From Gracilariopsis chorda (lineage: Eukaryota > Rhodophyta > Florideophyceae > Gracilariales > Gracilariaceae): DNA of 64,000 nt. The notes under the pieces were generated by a model. The model was not told where the DNA came from and did not search any database. It worked only from the letters and a program-made list of their open reading frames with translations. Each line of letters begins with the position of its first letter. Position 1 is the stretch's first letter. Positions 46,759 to 57,130 of this stretch are shown in pieces. The stretch is from the NCBI GenBank assembly GCA_003194525.1, contig NBIV01000117.1:186001-250000 (forward strand), written 5' to 3'. The translations under genes were made by a program, and so were the position numbers.

Positions 46759-46889
46759 CAAGTCGATTGTCTAAGCCTTAAGCCGTCTCTCTTCCCCCTT
46801 CTACCCTCCCTCTCCCAACCCTCACAGCGAGTGACGCCGCACATTTCGACCGTACATTTCAAACCAAATACCCCTAAAACATATCCTGT

Positions 46890-47213
46890 ATGTTCAGTGC
46901 GTTGTAGCATGATGGAGTAGGGTGCGTAGAATGGAGGCGCAGCGCTTGAAGATGCACGGACAGGGGCGTTGTCGAGAGTTCCATAAAGCCCAGAAACTGG
47001 CGTTTCCGGTACAGTTTTCTCATTTTTGCGCCACGTGTCATTTCTGGCGGCATTGTCAGCAGTGTCGGAGGCGCCGGCGGTCATGCATTCTTCTTCAGAC
47101 GGGGTAGGGCTGCCATTCTCACAGATGCTCACTGCCAAGCGCCGCCCAGTTTCGTGATCGAGGTGGCGAACGCCTTACATACCTATAGTAGAGTAGAGAT
47201 AGAGTTAGGTATT
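46890..47213 (-). mobile_element. LINE 5'-end fragment
   Basis: Matches the 5' end of the LINE at 48.6-55.1 kb: shared CTCTATCTCTACTCTAC-like start, then AAACTGGGCGGCGCTTG, AGAATGGCA and CCCTACCCCGTCTGAAGAAG. The encoded segments ENGSPTPSEEECMTA and ENGIPTPSEEDCMTA correspond. Only about 320 bp remain and the rest is missing, which is unlike the usual 5' truncation of LINEs. It is joined to the 3' end of the old Penelope-like element. Confidence 0.7.
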
Positions 47214-47249
47214 CAACGAAACTGCGAAGAGCTCGGTAAAACAGCTATA

Positions 47250-48060
47250 ATTCCTTCAGCTGTAAATAGTACTCGGATATCCGTAGTAATCATACACCAA
47301 TGAAATTTCGAAAAATTTTTTTCACATGAACTAAGCAGTGCGCAAAAACTGAAAATCGTGGTTCTTGCTACTACGCACCTACAGGAATGAAATTTATAAC
47401 ACTGATTTGTCATATTGACCAGGCAATGTTCCAAGAATTGAACGTCTTGGTTTTAGCTACTGGTTGCGTACATGATTGAAATTGGTGCAATTGATTATTC
47501 ACACCGACCAAGCAGTGTTCTAGGAATTACAAATCATGATTTTTACTAGTAGTTGCCTACATGAATGAAATATAAGGAATCGATTTTTCACGCTGACCAG
47601 GCAGTGTTCCAAAAATTGAAAATCGTGGTTTTTTTCAACTAGTTGCCTACGTGAATGAAATTTCAAGAATCCATTTTTGACACCGGCAATGCAGTGTTGC
47701 CCAAATTGAAAACAGGCGTTTTTGCTACTACTTGCCAACATGAATGGAATTTGAAAGAATGATTCTTGACATCGACCAGGCAGTGTTTCCAAAATTGAAA
47801 ATCGAAGTTCTTACTACGACTTGCCTACATGAATGAATTTCAAGAATCGATTTTAAACACCGGCGATGCATTGTTGCAAAAATTGAAAATCGTGGTTTCT
47901 GCTTCTGCTCGCCTATATGAATGAAATAATGAAAACCGATTTTTCACACCGCCAATGCAAGGTTGCAAAAATTAAAAATCACAGTTTTTACCATTACTTG
48001 CCAAAGTGAGGGAAATTTGAAAATCGTTTTTCACACCTCCTATGCAATGTTGCGGAAATT
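47250..48060. repeat. Satellite-like tandem array, units of about 84-93 bp
   Basis: Anchor words of the type TTGCCTACATGAATGAAAT recur near 47385, 47467, 47556, 47643, 47727, 47820, 47911 and 47998, each with GACCAGGCAGTGTT-like and AATTGAAAATCGTGGTTTTT-like words in fixed order. About nine diverged units, with an isolated relic near 48350-48395. No coding function. Confidence 0.8.
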
Positions 48061-48600
48061 CAAAATCACCGTTTCCCTATACGAATCAAAATTGCGATTA
48101 CGGTGTTTTACGGAATGACCGTAAGGGCTTGAGCCCATCTGAAAACTTTTCCTCATACGGCATGCTCTAACACATTTTTTCAAAGGCATGCAAAGCTTTT
48201 TCAAATTTTTTATTTTTGAGTTATACGGGTGTAAAAAACTGAAATTCCGAAAAAGTGGAAAAATTGTGTTGGGAGATTCAGTTCTCAATTTTCGCAGTGC
48301 TGATTTTCAGAATTCTGATGTCAGCGTTTCGGGCCAACAATCCATCTTTTTGCAAAATTGAAAATCGCGATTTTTACTACTTGCCGATATAAGTGAATTT
48401 CTTACAAAAACAAGTCCAAGTTAGAAGTCCCACGGTGCAATTTCGCATATTTGACTTAGTATTGCAAGACGTTTTTGTCGACGAGGGTCTGTCGACATAT
48501 TGTAATCTGGTCACATTTGGGGCGGTCTTTATTGTGTTACCTTTTTACCTTGTAGTGGGTAAGTGGCTAACACTTCTTTCCACTTATGAGATGTTTCGAT
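48061..48600. other. Spacer between satellite and LINE
   Basis: T-rich stretches (TTTTTCAAATTTTTTATTTT near 48210) and a relic satellite unit. The 3' end of the minus-strand LINE lies somewhere here or just to the right but could not be fixed. Confidence 0.3.
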
Positions 48601-49396
48601 AAGTGAATATCTGCACTCCCAATGGGTGCATTCGTACCCGGCTTGGCTTGCGTTGTGCCCCTTTTGTCAAGATTGCGACACGTGCCCAGCACATGGGGCA
48701 TGCTTGCGTTTGGTTGCCTCGTATACAGTGGGGATTGTATCCTCTCTTGCAACGTCACCTTAACTTAGTGCATCACAAGGTGCACTCTTAACCTTGTGCA
48801 ACACATGGTGCAACTCTACTTCATATTGGCCATATTCTTTCTTCCTCAGACTTAGTCTTCGGCGTATCCACCCCCGTTACTCATGCGTGAGTACTTCGGG
48901 TTTGTGTTCCACCTGATTGGCACGTTCGCTTGTCGCATACCGCTGTTCTTCCTTCCATTCGACTGGACAGACCGAATACTCTCCACTATATCTGTTGTTA
49001 CCGCCTGCAACGGCAGTCATAGTGTCATCATTTTGCCCAAGGTCCCTCGCCTCTGTGTACCTTCTTCCACTTTGGTTGTCCGTTGCTGACACCTGTTCTC
49101 TGAACGAACAGTCATGTTCGGTGTGGTGCTGCCCGGTGGTGGTCGTGTGGCTTGTTTAGTCCAGCCAGTGAATTGATCAGACTCTTCTTAGCTTTCTCCT
49201 CTATTGCCGCTCTTTCCAGAAATTCCTTCAACGCCCTTTGTGCTGCCGAGTCGAGTGGCGTGAGTGGTGTTGACAGCTGGTATTAGTACCACTTTACGCA
49301 AAGTAGTTTCACCCACCGCGGAAAGCTTGAGTGCAGGATTGGTACCGCAGTGCGGATCTTGGTGTTAGGGAGTGGTCTTGTCCGGTGCATGTTCGC

Positions 49397-52028
49397 CTAG
49401 CTAATCTGGCTTGACCATATGTCGGCCAGCCTTTCGCTGGATTTTCGTTCGAGCTGCTGAAGTTTTCGAAGCAACTCTGGCTTGACTTGCGAGTGAGCCA
49501 TGCTACTGAACAACTCGAGTGCTCTCCTACTCATCCTTGCCCTGTGTGCTGCCATACTGTTTCCTGGTTGTCCCACCTTTGACCTTTTGACTAGTCTCAG
49601 CGCTGGTTTCAAAAGTAGGTTTTCATGTCTGTATCTTCTGGACAGCAGCTCCAGGAGTGCTGCTGCACTATGCACATCTGGTATGCTTCGGGGTGGTCTA
49701 GAAAAGCACCATGCCATGTCTCTTCGGTCTAAAGCGGCGCAGTCTACCTCCGCTTCCTTCGAAATCTCGACACACGGGATTGAACAGTCGATTCTGGAGA
49801 TTACTTGTCACCTTAGTAGTCTGTATTTGTGGGAAGGAGAAAGGGGTATGTTCCTCAGGGCAGACATCATCTTATGCAGCACAAAATCAGCTGTTTTCGT
49901 CCTACTTCTGCACCTCTCGTATGCAACATTTCTCATTTTCGTAACCCCAAGGTAGAGCGCTGTATTGACGTTGTATAGCCTTGCGCCACTAAGCTGTACC
50001 CTTGGTGGGTCCGTGATTCATAAGCTCTTCTCTGTGTTCCAGCAGATCTGGTTTTCCAGCGCCCACTCCTGTACTTCGTTTAGTATACCTTGCAGAGTCG
50101 ACCTTGAGTTGGCCATTCCAACTGTGTCGTCGCAGTAACATGAAAGTCCACCTTGGTACTTTCCCCATACCCTCTGGAGGACGGGGCCCGTAAATATATT
50201 GTAGAGTGTTGGGCTGATAACATCTCCCTGTGGTACTCCACATGTTAGACTGATGTGGAGATCGTCTGCTCATTGGCCCTTTGTCTTCAGCTTCATTGGC
50301 ACCAGTAGTGGGATGATCATCGTAGTGATAGCCGATAATAATCGCGCGTTGCATAGCTCGACCAAGTGGTTCCTGGGCACCATGTCGTAGGCCCTGCGCA
50401 GGTCAAGTATAGAAACCTCATTCGTCACTTTCCTGATCTTTTCATTAGCGTGCACTATGGCCTGCTCTGTACTGATGTGATTCTGAACGCCGCATTGGTT
50501 TGGGTGTAAGTGGCAAGCCTTGGTAATGATGGCATTAGTCCCGGACGATATCGCCTTCCGGAGGTGCGACAGTAGTACTATTGGGCGATAGCTTTCTGGC
50601 TTGGAGGCGTCACACTTCTCTAAAAAAAGGGCTACCATTCCTTCTCTTAATATCATAAGCACATGTTCTGTGCAGCCCACAGCTCTCCAGACCTCGAAGA
50701 GAAGCCTCCCGAATCCTTCAGGTCAATCTGCAATATATCAGACGTGATTCCATCTTCGCCTGGTGCTTTGTAATTCTTGCCTTTGATCATATCGCTCTTG
50801 ATTTCTTCCTGTAGTTCTGGAACTGGGTGGAATAGTGTCACCTCTACAATTCGATCCATGCGTTGAATGGATAAAAAATAGTTACAAGTGCTAAGCCGAA
50901 GCGTGAAAGCTCCCTGTTCAGGTTCGTTGGTGCGTTCGAGTTTACGTTCTGAACCATGTTTCTTATGGTTTGTGTGATGAACCTCCGCTTCCTGCGGTGG
51001 AACCAGCACTTTCTAGCTCGATCCATTGCTCGGGCCTTTTCTTTGAGCTTCGTGTTACCCGTGAACGCCGCTCTACGAAGAAGCTTCTCTTTCCGCTTCG
51101 CCCTCTTCTTAAGGGTAAGTTTTCAGCTTGGGCAAATTCTGGGGGGCCTACTATGGACGTGACAATGCCATGGTTGGATGATCTTCCGTAGGGTATCGTT
51201 CATGAGTATATCGAGTTCGACTGCGAACTGGATAGCTTTTGCTCGGTCGATGGGCTTCGGTATCTGTAAGACGTAGTGCTTCGCCACTTGACGCCACTTC
51301 GTCGGGTTGACCAGCACCGAGCGAGGAATGCGCAATGTTCGCGCTTGTCTTTGGTTTTATCTAGTACAGAGTAGTCGTTGTTGGGACGTTTTCCTCAATG
51401 ATCAGTGCCTGATCGTGCAGCATACAGAGTCGAGGCCTTTGCATATCAAGAAGTCCACTACGCTTGAGCCAAGCGCTGTCTTGTATGTGGGGTAAACTGG
51501 TATTGTGGCGCCGTAGTGTTGGCGTATGACGAGGCTTCTTAGCGTACTTCCCTTGAGAGACGTTGTGGTATCCCAGTCGGTGTGGAGGGCGTTGAAGTCG
51601 CCCAAGATGATCACGGCACCGCCAGCGGTGGCGGAGAGGTGGTAGAGGAGCTTGGCTAGGTCTTCTTGGGTGAGAGAAGGGCTGGTATACACACCCGAGA
51701 GCGTCACGTCCTCATTGACTGCTGGAACGTAGCACGTAACGGTCATAGCTTGTTCTTTTGGCCTCCATACGCCGCCGGCGGTTCGCACAGCAAATGGCGA
51801 CCAGACGCAGATCCAAACGCCGCCTTGGTGGCGGTCGGCCAGTGGAACTTGTGGTGAGCAGCTCTGGTATCACACCATTTCTGTAAATTGGATGGGTAAA
51901 CTTGGCGACAGCCAGGTTTCCGTAAACACCAGCGTGTCCGGCTGATGTGCGTGCATCATGCGTGACACAGTGGCTATTGTGTTATCTGGTCCACTGAATT
52001 CTTCCAAGTTGAGCACTCCGAAGTCCAT
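49397..52028 (-). pseudogene. LINE ORF2: apurinic-like endonuclease and reverse transcriptase
   Basis: ATG at 52028 begins MDFGVLNLEEFSG, followed by the endonuclease motif VFTETWL (catalytic Glu). Then VTLSGVYTSPS, VIILGDFNALHTDWD (catalytic D-x-N) and PTYKTALGSSVVDF (51788-51402). After a degraded linker come the RT parts: NYKAPGEDGIT (about 50770), ESYRPIVLLSHLRKAI (about 50600), GVQNHISTEQAIVHA, ILDLRRAYDMVPR (catalytic Asp, about 50420), GVPQGDVISPTLYN and, in another frame, SCYCDDTVGMA (about 50120), the YxDD box as CDD preceded by Tyr-Cys. The end of the frame, 49717-49397, is a basic helical tail. Frame changes and stops show it is inactive. Confidence 0.83.
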
Positions 52029-52039
52029 TAATTAAGATT

Positions 52040-53982
52040 CTACTCGCTGTTCGCCGCTTTGAAAGTGGTACGTGCAGTAGAGCGAGTGGTGTCACTTTGG
52101 GAACCGTTAACTTCGTTGTCAGGCTTTCTTCTCCGGGTATTTCGTGACGTCAGGGACGTGTGGGTATGTTTAGCCACGGTATTGGTGCCTTGCGTAGGTT
52201 CTGTGGTACTTTTGGCGCTCTGGGTATCTTTCCTTTTGCCTTGCATGGGTTCCACGTCTTCGCTCGCTTCGGTTTTTAATCTGCCGTTTCCTTCCAATTC
52301 ATTTAGCTTTCTTATGTTGCCATTTTGCCATACATCTCCCATGCGGTCGGAAGCAGAGTGTCCGCTGCGTGCTTCGTTCTCCGAGCTTGTTCCATTTTCT
52401 GAGCTTGTTGAGTGGTCTTCGGGGTCTGCGTTTTCTGCTTCATCAGTGTTTTGTTTCCCTGTCGACTGGGATTCTTCATCTGACTCTGCTGTGCTATAAA
52501 TTTTGTCCGTTTTTAACGCTCGTTGCTTTTGCGATCGTGATTTGCGTGGCGGGCCTTTGATTGCGTCTTCAGTTTCTTTTTCTGATGGGCGTAACTGGCC
52601 AATCGCCGTCTCTAGCGTATCCGCTACTTCTTAGTACCATGCCCGAACTGCAGGGGTGTACCATTGGCACACCGTCGCCACGTACAGGAGCACTGTCCCA
52701 TCGCCGTTATATCAGGTTCCAGATCTGCCTTGTTTCATCAGTTGGAAAACGGGTTCGAAAGGTCATAGTCGGTTAGATGTGTGTATCCTGACAATTTCAT
52801 TGAAGTGATTAGAGGCCTCTGGGATAGGGCATGCGTAAATATATCTGCTGTGGACCTGCAGATAAACGACAGGGACAAAACAGCCCACCCTGGAAGGAAT
52901 CTGGTAAGGATTCTTCTGTGCTCTCCTATTGGACCTTTGCGGACATTGGGGAAGTATGGAGCGACTTTATTTGGCTTTGCAGCTATGCGTCGGGTGGGTG
53001 CAAGGTTTGCCGTACGAAGAACCTCTTTTGTGGCTCTCAACCTGTCCTTCATTGCTGGGCGGAGCTCCTGCGCCATGGCGATTTGCGCCCAGGTCTTTGG
53101 CGTTTTCTGTTGCGATGCGGTTCCTTCTTGAGCGTCCAGCATGCCCTTGGCGGGTGTAGCTGGTTGTAGCACGATATTGCTAGGTGATGGTGGTGGAATC
53201 TCTGGAGTTCTGGTGACACCCTGCATTATTCTTGTGGATTCAGCCCAGGATATACTTGGGTTGTCTGCTGCTGGCTGGTTCATTGTTTCTTTGTCCGTGA
53301 ATGGGGACATGATCGGTGGTGCTGAGAAGTGTAATTTCGACTGGCCTCTTTTCTCTAACTGCTTCTTTAACGCGGTGATCTCCAGTCCTTGCATAGTAAT
53401 GGCATTTCCCTTTGTACAGAGTTGTTCGTTCGTCTTTGCGAGAAGTTCTTCGACGTCGTCGACCCTCTTAAAGAGGTTGTAGATGTCCAGCGCTTGCGGG
53501 GTGGTTTCCTCGTTCCAGCTGATTGTTCCTTTGACATTTCGTGTCTCTGCCTTCGGCGGTATCCCCTTGCTCTCTACGAGTAGCGTCTCGAACTTTATCC
53601 CGTTTTGTGAACTGCCGCAGCTCTTGCAAATTGAACGTGGTACGTTTTTGTCTGTGCCATTCAGATAGATCTTTTCGATTTTGTCAAAGAAGTTGCATGC
53701 CACTGCGCGCCTTCTCTCCTCAAAGAAAGTTCTCTTTTCATCATCGCCTAAAGCATTGGAGTAAACGAAATTGTGTATTAGATTGTTTTCATATGACGTC
53801 GTCTCCTTCTTGTTTCTGCCACTCTCTTCTTCTTTTGCTGACTGGGTATTCATCACTACCAGCGAGCGTGGTGCCCTAGGACTGTCTGGAACTACTGTCA
53901 TGAGACTCGCTTGCTGCTGTGCTGAGAAGTAGGCTGTGGCTAGGGTGTAGACGTCCGTGTCCAACAGGGTTTCCTCCTTCAT
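52040..53982 (-). pseudogene. LINE ORF1 (nucleic-acid-binding type protein)
   Basis: 414 codons (53982-52738) continue after a frameshift to 52040, ending about 12 nt before ORF2. It shows a coiled-coil-like stretch (VDDVEELLAKTNEQL ... EITALKKQLEKRG), a Pro/Ser linker, a helical MKDRLRATKEVLR segment and a domain VRKGPIGEHRRILTRFL ... LSFICRSTADIFTHAL. The latter resembles the fungal and protist LINE ORF1 motif where G-E-xx-R helices precede a small beta domain. The C-terminal 230 codons are acidic and Ser/Thr-rich. No CCHC zinc knuckle was recognised. Confidence 0.65.
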
Positions 53983-54056
53983 GGGTTGGAGTTCAGCGAA
54001 CCAATTCGACGTGGGTGCCTTGTAGAGCCTTGTTTACCTTGCTGTATCCTGCGTGG

Positions 54057-55103
54057 CTATTTGAAGGGTGGCATGCGAGGGGTTGGGTTCGTAACTTGTA
54101 TCCCTTCCTCTGTCATGCGGATATCTTGGCTGTGATTCTCATTCACATGGCGTTTGTTGTTGGTTGGTCCCTTTGGTGCTTCTGGTTTGGGTTGTTCTGA
54201 GGCCTGTGACTTTGGGGCATTTCGTATGCGCCGGACGGAGGCCTTGATGACCTTGTGCAGGTGTTTCCTGCTTTTAACTAGGAAGTTTTCCCCAAATACT
54301 GGGATGATCACCACGCCTTCCCCCAAGTATTGTGAGGGGTAATTCTTGGCGCTGCTTCCAGAGTGGCGGTTTCTGGTCTTGTGAGGATCTGTGTTGAGTG
54401 CATTCTTTCTTGCGCTACTTGCAGTGCTGGTAGCATGGTTGATTCTGGAGGGGAGGTCGATGGAGAGTGGTGTCACAGCGTAGCGTGTCAACAAGTTTTG
54501 TCAGCGGGTTGATGCCTCGGTGCACCTTTCTTTTCCTGTGTCATGGACATCACTTCGGGAGCGCCAGGCGCCGCTTGCGGCCTTGGCATGCATTGCGGGT
54601 TTCGAGAGACTCTCCGAGTGAACTTGAAGAGGCAGGCGAACATTTAATGGTGGACGGGGCATGATTGGAGGTTTCGCACTGTCGTTCGCAGCTGGGATGT
54701 GCACCTCAATACTGCGTTGAGTCGTGTTGTGTTGTGCGTCATAGGCGCCAATATGTGGCACGTCAGAGTATGCCAGAGTAGAATGTGTGGGGAGGGAATG
54801 CACTCTTTGTGGTGCAGCAGGCGCTCGTGGCCACTTGTCGTTATGGTTATCATGCCTCAAGTCGATGTGCAACTCCACTGTTATGCCGGCGGTGTGCAAG
54901 TCATGATCTGGCTCAACTGGTGAATTTTCCTCATTTCTGCGCCACTTGTCGCTTCTGGCGGCAGCGCTATCAGTACCGCGGGCGTCAGGGGTGGCGGTGG
55001 CAGTCATGCAATCTTCTTCAGACGGGGTAGGGATGCCATTCTCACGGATGTTCATTGGCAAGCGCCGCCCAGTTTTGCGACCAACGCCACGAACGCCCTC
55101 CAT
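54057..55103 (-). other. LINE 5' region with two weak ORFs
   Basis: ORFs 55103-54501 (200 aa) and 54494-54057 (145 aa) precede ORF1. The first starts with a segment shared with the LINE fragment at 46890-47213, showing that this is part of the element. Composition is Arg/Pro/Ser-rich without a recognisable domain. Could be 5' leader or an extra decayed ORF. Confidence 0.45.
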
Positions 55104-55184
55104 ACCTAGGGTAGAGTACAGATAGAGTTAGCAAGAAAATAAAATTTTGAGTTCAGGGCGTACTGAAAACGGTTTCAGGCGCAA

Positions 55185-56390
55185 GAAGATCAGAACTTAA
55201 AGTAGTGTTGCAAGAAAGTTTGGGTTTGCTCTTGGTCTTGAGGGGTGACGGCAAGCGCTTGGTCCTGACCTAAAACGTTCAAAGAGTGGTGGATTCACTG
55301 TGTTTACGTGTTTTATGGCTTCAGTGAGTGACGACGCTCTGTGCGCCAGTTATAACACAGACGCTTGAGCTCAAAAAACATGCCTAAATTTTATAGATTG
55401 CTTGGGTTGGCTAAAAGCCAAGCGCATACATAAACAAATTAGGATTTGACATAGCCATTTGCGATCCGTTTTAGGCATATATGCCACGTGCCGCGTTCAT
55501 ATCGTTAAAGTGGCGTAATTGAGCGCCTTTTTAAAGGTTTAGCGGGCCAATACAGGATGCCTCAGCGCTTGGTGTCGGACATGAAGTGTCAGAACCCTGT
55601 AGGGAGGTCCTGAAACTGCGCACGCGGGCATATGTGCGTGTTGCAGGCTTTGAAAAGATGATTTTTGAGCTGGTTTTGGAAGGTTTGGTGGCATTTTCCA
55701 TGTACTTGGTTTTAGCCAGCTTTTTCCATACCAAGCGCAGGTGATGTTTTCTAGCTCATTTGTAAAATGTCGGAAACCGCTTGGTTTTGGACTGCGTTGC
55801 AGGAACCAAGCAAACCGTGAAGATTTCGCACATTGTACAAATGTACGAGCGCGCTTGGTATTGGACCCATTTGCCCAAAGCAAGCATTTCGGGGATGTTC
55901 AGGCACATTGTGCAAATGATCGAAAGCGCTTGGTTTTGGGCACATTTACCGCAACCTAGCAATGCGGGGGTGTTTTCGCAAATTGTGGAAGTATGCAAAA
56001 GCGCTTCGTTTTAGGCCATTTAGGTGAGACCATGCAAAGCGGGGATTTTTCTTGCACATTGTACAAAACTGCAAAAGCGCTTGGTTTTTGCAACAATTGC
56101 TAAAACCATGCAATGCGGGCATGTTAAGGCATATTGTGCAAAAGGGCGAAAGCGCTTGGTTTTTTGGATTTTTGTGGAAACCAAGGAATGCTTTTTTTTA
56201 ATGTTTGACAAATGTTTAGGGGTTTGTAGTACTGGTCATAATTGCCCAAACGAAGCATTGCTGGCATTTGTACGCACATGGAACAAATTAAACAAAGTGG
56301 GCTTTTATTAGGGAGCCTCCGAGAAAGAATGAAGAGCCTTGGTATTAACAATTAGGGGTTTCAAATCTAGGGGTTTATACTTTGGTGTTA
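55185..56390 (-). repeat. Subtelomeric repeat R1, right copy (uninterrupted)
   Basis: Inverse-orientation counterpart of 34706-34877 plus 42565-43437. It contains the same tandem of about 75-bp AAGCGCTTTCGC-type units (55740-56180 on the + strand as GCGAAAGCGCTTGG). At about 56200-56215 it shows the empty gypsy target: AACATTTGTCAAACATT on the minus strand, with no LTR. The outer side abuts G-rich telomere-like repeats. Confidence 0.85.
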
Positions 56391-56493
56391 TTGGCATTTA
56401 GGGGTTTTTAGGGGTTTTTAGGGATTTTAGGCGTTTATAGGGGATTTGAAGGGTTTTTTAGGGGATTTTAGGGGATTTTAGGGGGTTTTTAGG
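56352..56493 (+). repeat. Interstitial telomere-like tract, G-rich on + (TTTTTAGGGG-type)
   Basis: From about 56395: TTTAGGGGTTTTTAGGGG, TTTTTAGGGATTTTAGGCG, GGGTTTTTTAGGGG, ATTTTAGGGGATTTTAGGGG and GTTTTTAGG, with more diverged words to its left. The repeat is irregular (4-6 T, A, 3-5 G). It joins directly to the 3' end of an antisense Penelope-like piece at 56494, as expected if the G-rich 3' end had primed reverse transcription. Confidence 0.85.
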
Positions 56494-56680
56494 TTGAAAT
56501 GTTGCGGTGGGGATGTGCGGCGTCGCTTCGCGGTGAGGGAAAAGGAGGGAGGGGGGAGGAGGGAAAGGGAAGGGGGCGGGGAAGGGGAAAGGGAAGGAAG
56601 AGAGACGGCTTAAGGCTTAGACAGTTGACTTGGGCAGAGCGCTTTCGTCTTTATGACTCATCAGTGCCTCGGTTGGTGGT
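56494..56680 (-). mobile_element. 187-bp 3'-terminal piece of a Penelope-like element
   Basis: Identical in layout to the 3' end of the complete copies, from TTGAAATGTTGCGG (3' end) through the purine-rich tract to GGTTGGTGGT just past the hammerhead. It ends sharply and is followed by telomere-like repeats (56681-56719). A 5'-truncated insertion that was capped by telomere repeats before the next copy was added. Confidence 0.85.
56633..56668 (-). ncRNA. Hammerhead ribozyme in the 187-bp piece
   Basis: Same 36-nt motif as at 59837-59872 with all core bases present. Located only about 12 nt from the 5' edge of the truncated piece. Confidence 0.75.
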
Positions 56681-56719
56681 TTTAGGGGTTTTTTAGGGGT
56701 TTTTTAGGGGGTTTTTAGG
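56681..56719 (+). repeat. Telomere-like repeats between two Penelope-like insertions
   Basis: TTTAGGGGTTTTTTAGGGG, TTTTTTAGGGGG and TTTTTAGG: about four units, G-rich on +, between the truncated piece and the next copy. Confidence 0.88.
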
Positions 56720-56859
56720 TTGAAATGTTGCGGTGGGGATGTGCGATGTCGCTTCGCGGTGAGGGAAAAGGAGGGAGGGGGGGAGGAGGGAAAGGGAAGG
56801 GGGCGGGGAAGGGGAAAGGGAGGGGAGAGAGACGGCGTAAGGCTTAGACAGTTGACTTG

Positions 56860-56895
56860 GGCAGAGCGCTTTCGTCTTTATGACTCATCAGTGCC
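56860..56895 (-). ncRNA. Hammerhead ribozyme, copy C
   Basis: Compact type-I hammerhead, same sequence as at 59837-59872: stem I GGCA with TGCC, core CTGATGA, stem II GTC / GAC with loop ATAAA, core GAAA, tiny self-complementary stem III AGCGCT, cleavage site after the C before TGCC. Confidence 0.85.
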
Positions 56896-56950
56896 TCGGT
56901 TGGTGGTGAGGAGAGATGAGGGGAGAAGGGATTCCGCTAGGCTGGTAGCC

Positions 56951-56962
56951 CTTATATAGACC
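56951..56962 (-). promoter_or_regulatory. TATA-like box, copy C terminal repeat
   Basis: GGTCTATATAAG on the minus strand, about 56 nt upstream of the hammerhead. Conserved in every copy. Would drive transcripts with the ribozyme near the 5' end. Confidence 0.5.
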
Positions 56963-57130
56963 TATTCTACTCACTGCTCTACGTATTACAGCTATGACAC
57001 CTAGGCCTTGCAGGCCTTAAAGGACCTGCAGGACCCGCAGGACTCAAAGGTCTTGCTGTATGTCATTGCTGGTGCCTTCCTTCGTTTGTTCCTTGCTCGA
57101 TATGATCGCCTTGGCCACCGTTTTGCCTCT

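Larger units (their letters stand above)
43991..46880 (+). mobile_element. Old, decayed full-length Penelope-like element (endonuclease-less)
   Basis: A complete copy of the same element family as at 56.7-64 kb but on the + strand and heavily mutated. It holds ORF1 (43993-44820), ORF2 (about 44865-46590), TATA-like box (46657-46668), hammerhead remnant (46723-46758) and 3' end (CGCACATTTCGACCG, TTTCAAACC). It is followed by ACCCCTAAAAC, that is, C-rich telomere-like sequence on its sense strand at its 3' end, matching the geometry of the young array. It follows head-to-tail on another copy's 3' fragment. Confidence 0.85.
48600..55128 (-). mobile_element. Nearly full-length APE-type non-LTR retrotransposon (LINE), decayed
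   Basis: Minus-strand order: 5' end at about 55128 (shared with the fragment at 47213), an upstream ORF region, ORF1 (53982 to 52040), ORF2 with apurinic-like endonuclease then reverse transcriptase (52028 to 49397), then a long 3' part. The endonuclease-RT layout places it in the jockey/I/R1/Tad-like assemblage; finer placement needs a tree. Several frameshifts and stops. Its 3' end (about 48600) and target duplication were not identified. Confidence 0.82.

Noticed and set aside
34000..56720. Head-to-head telomere fusion
   Set aside because: A fusion would read G-rich then C-rich on the + strand; here the polarity is the reverse (C-rich left, G-rich right).
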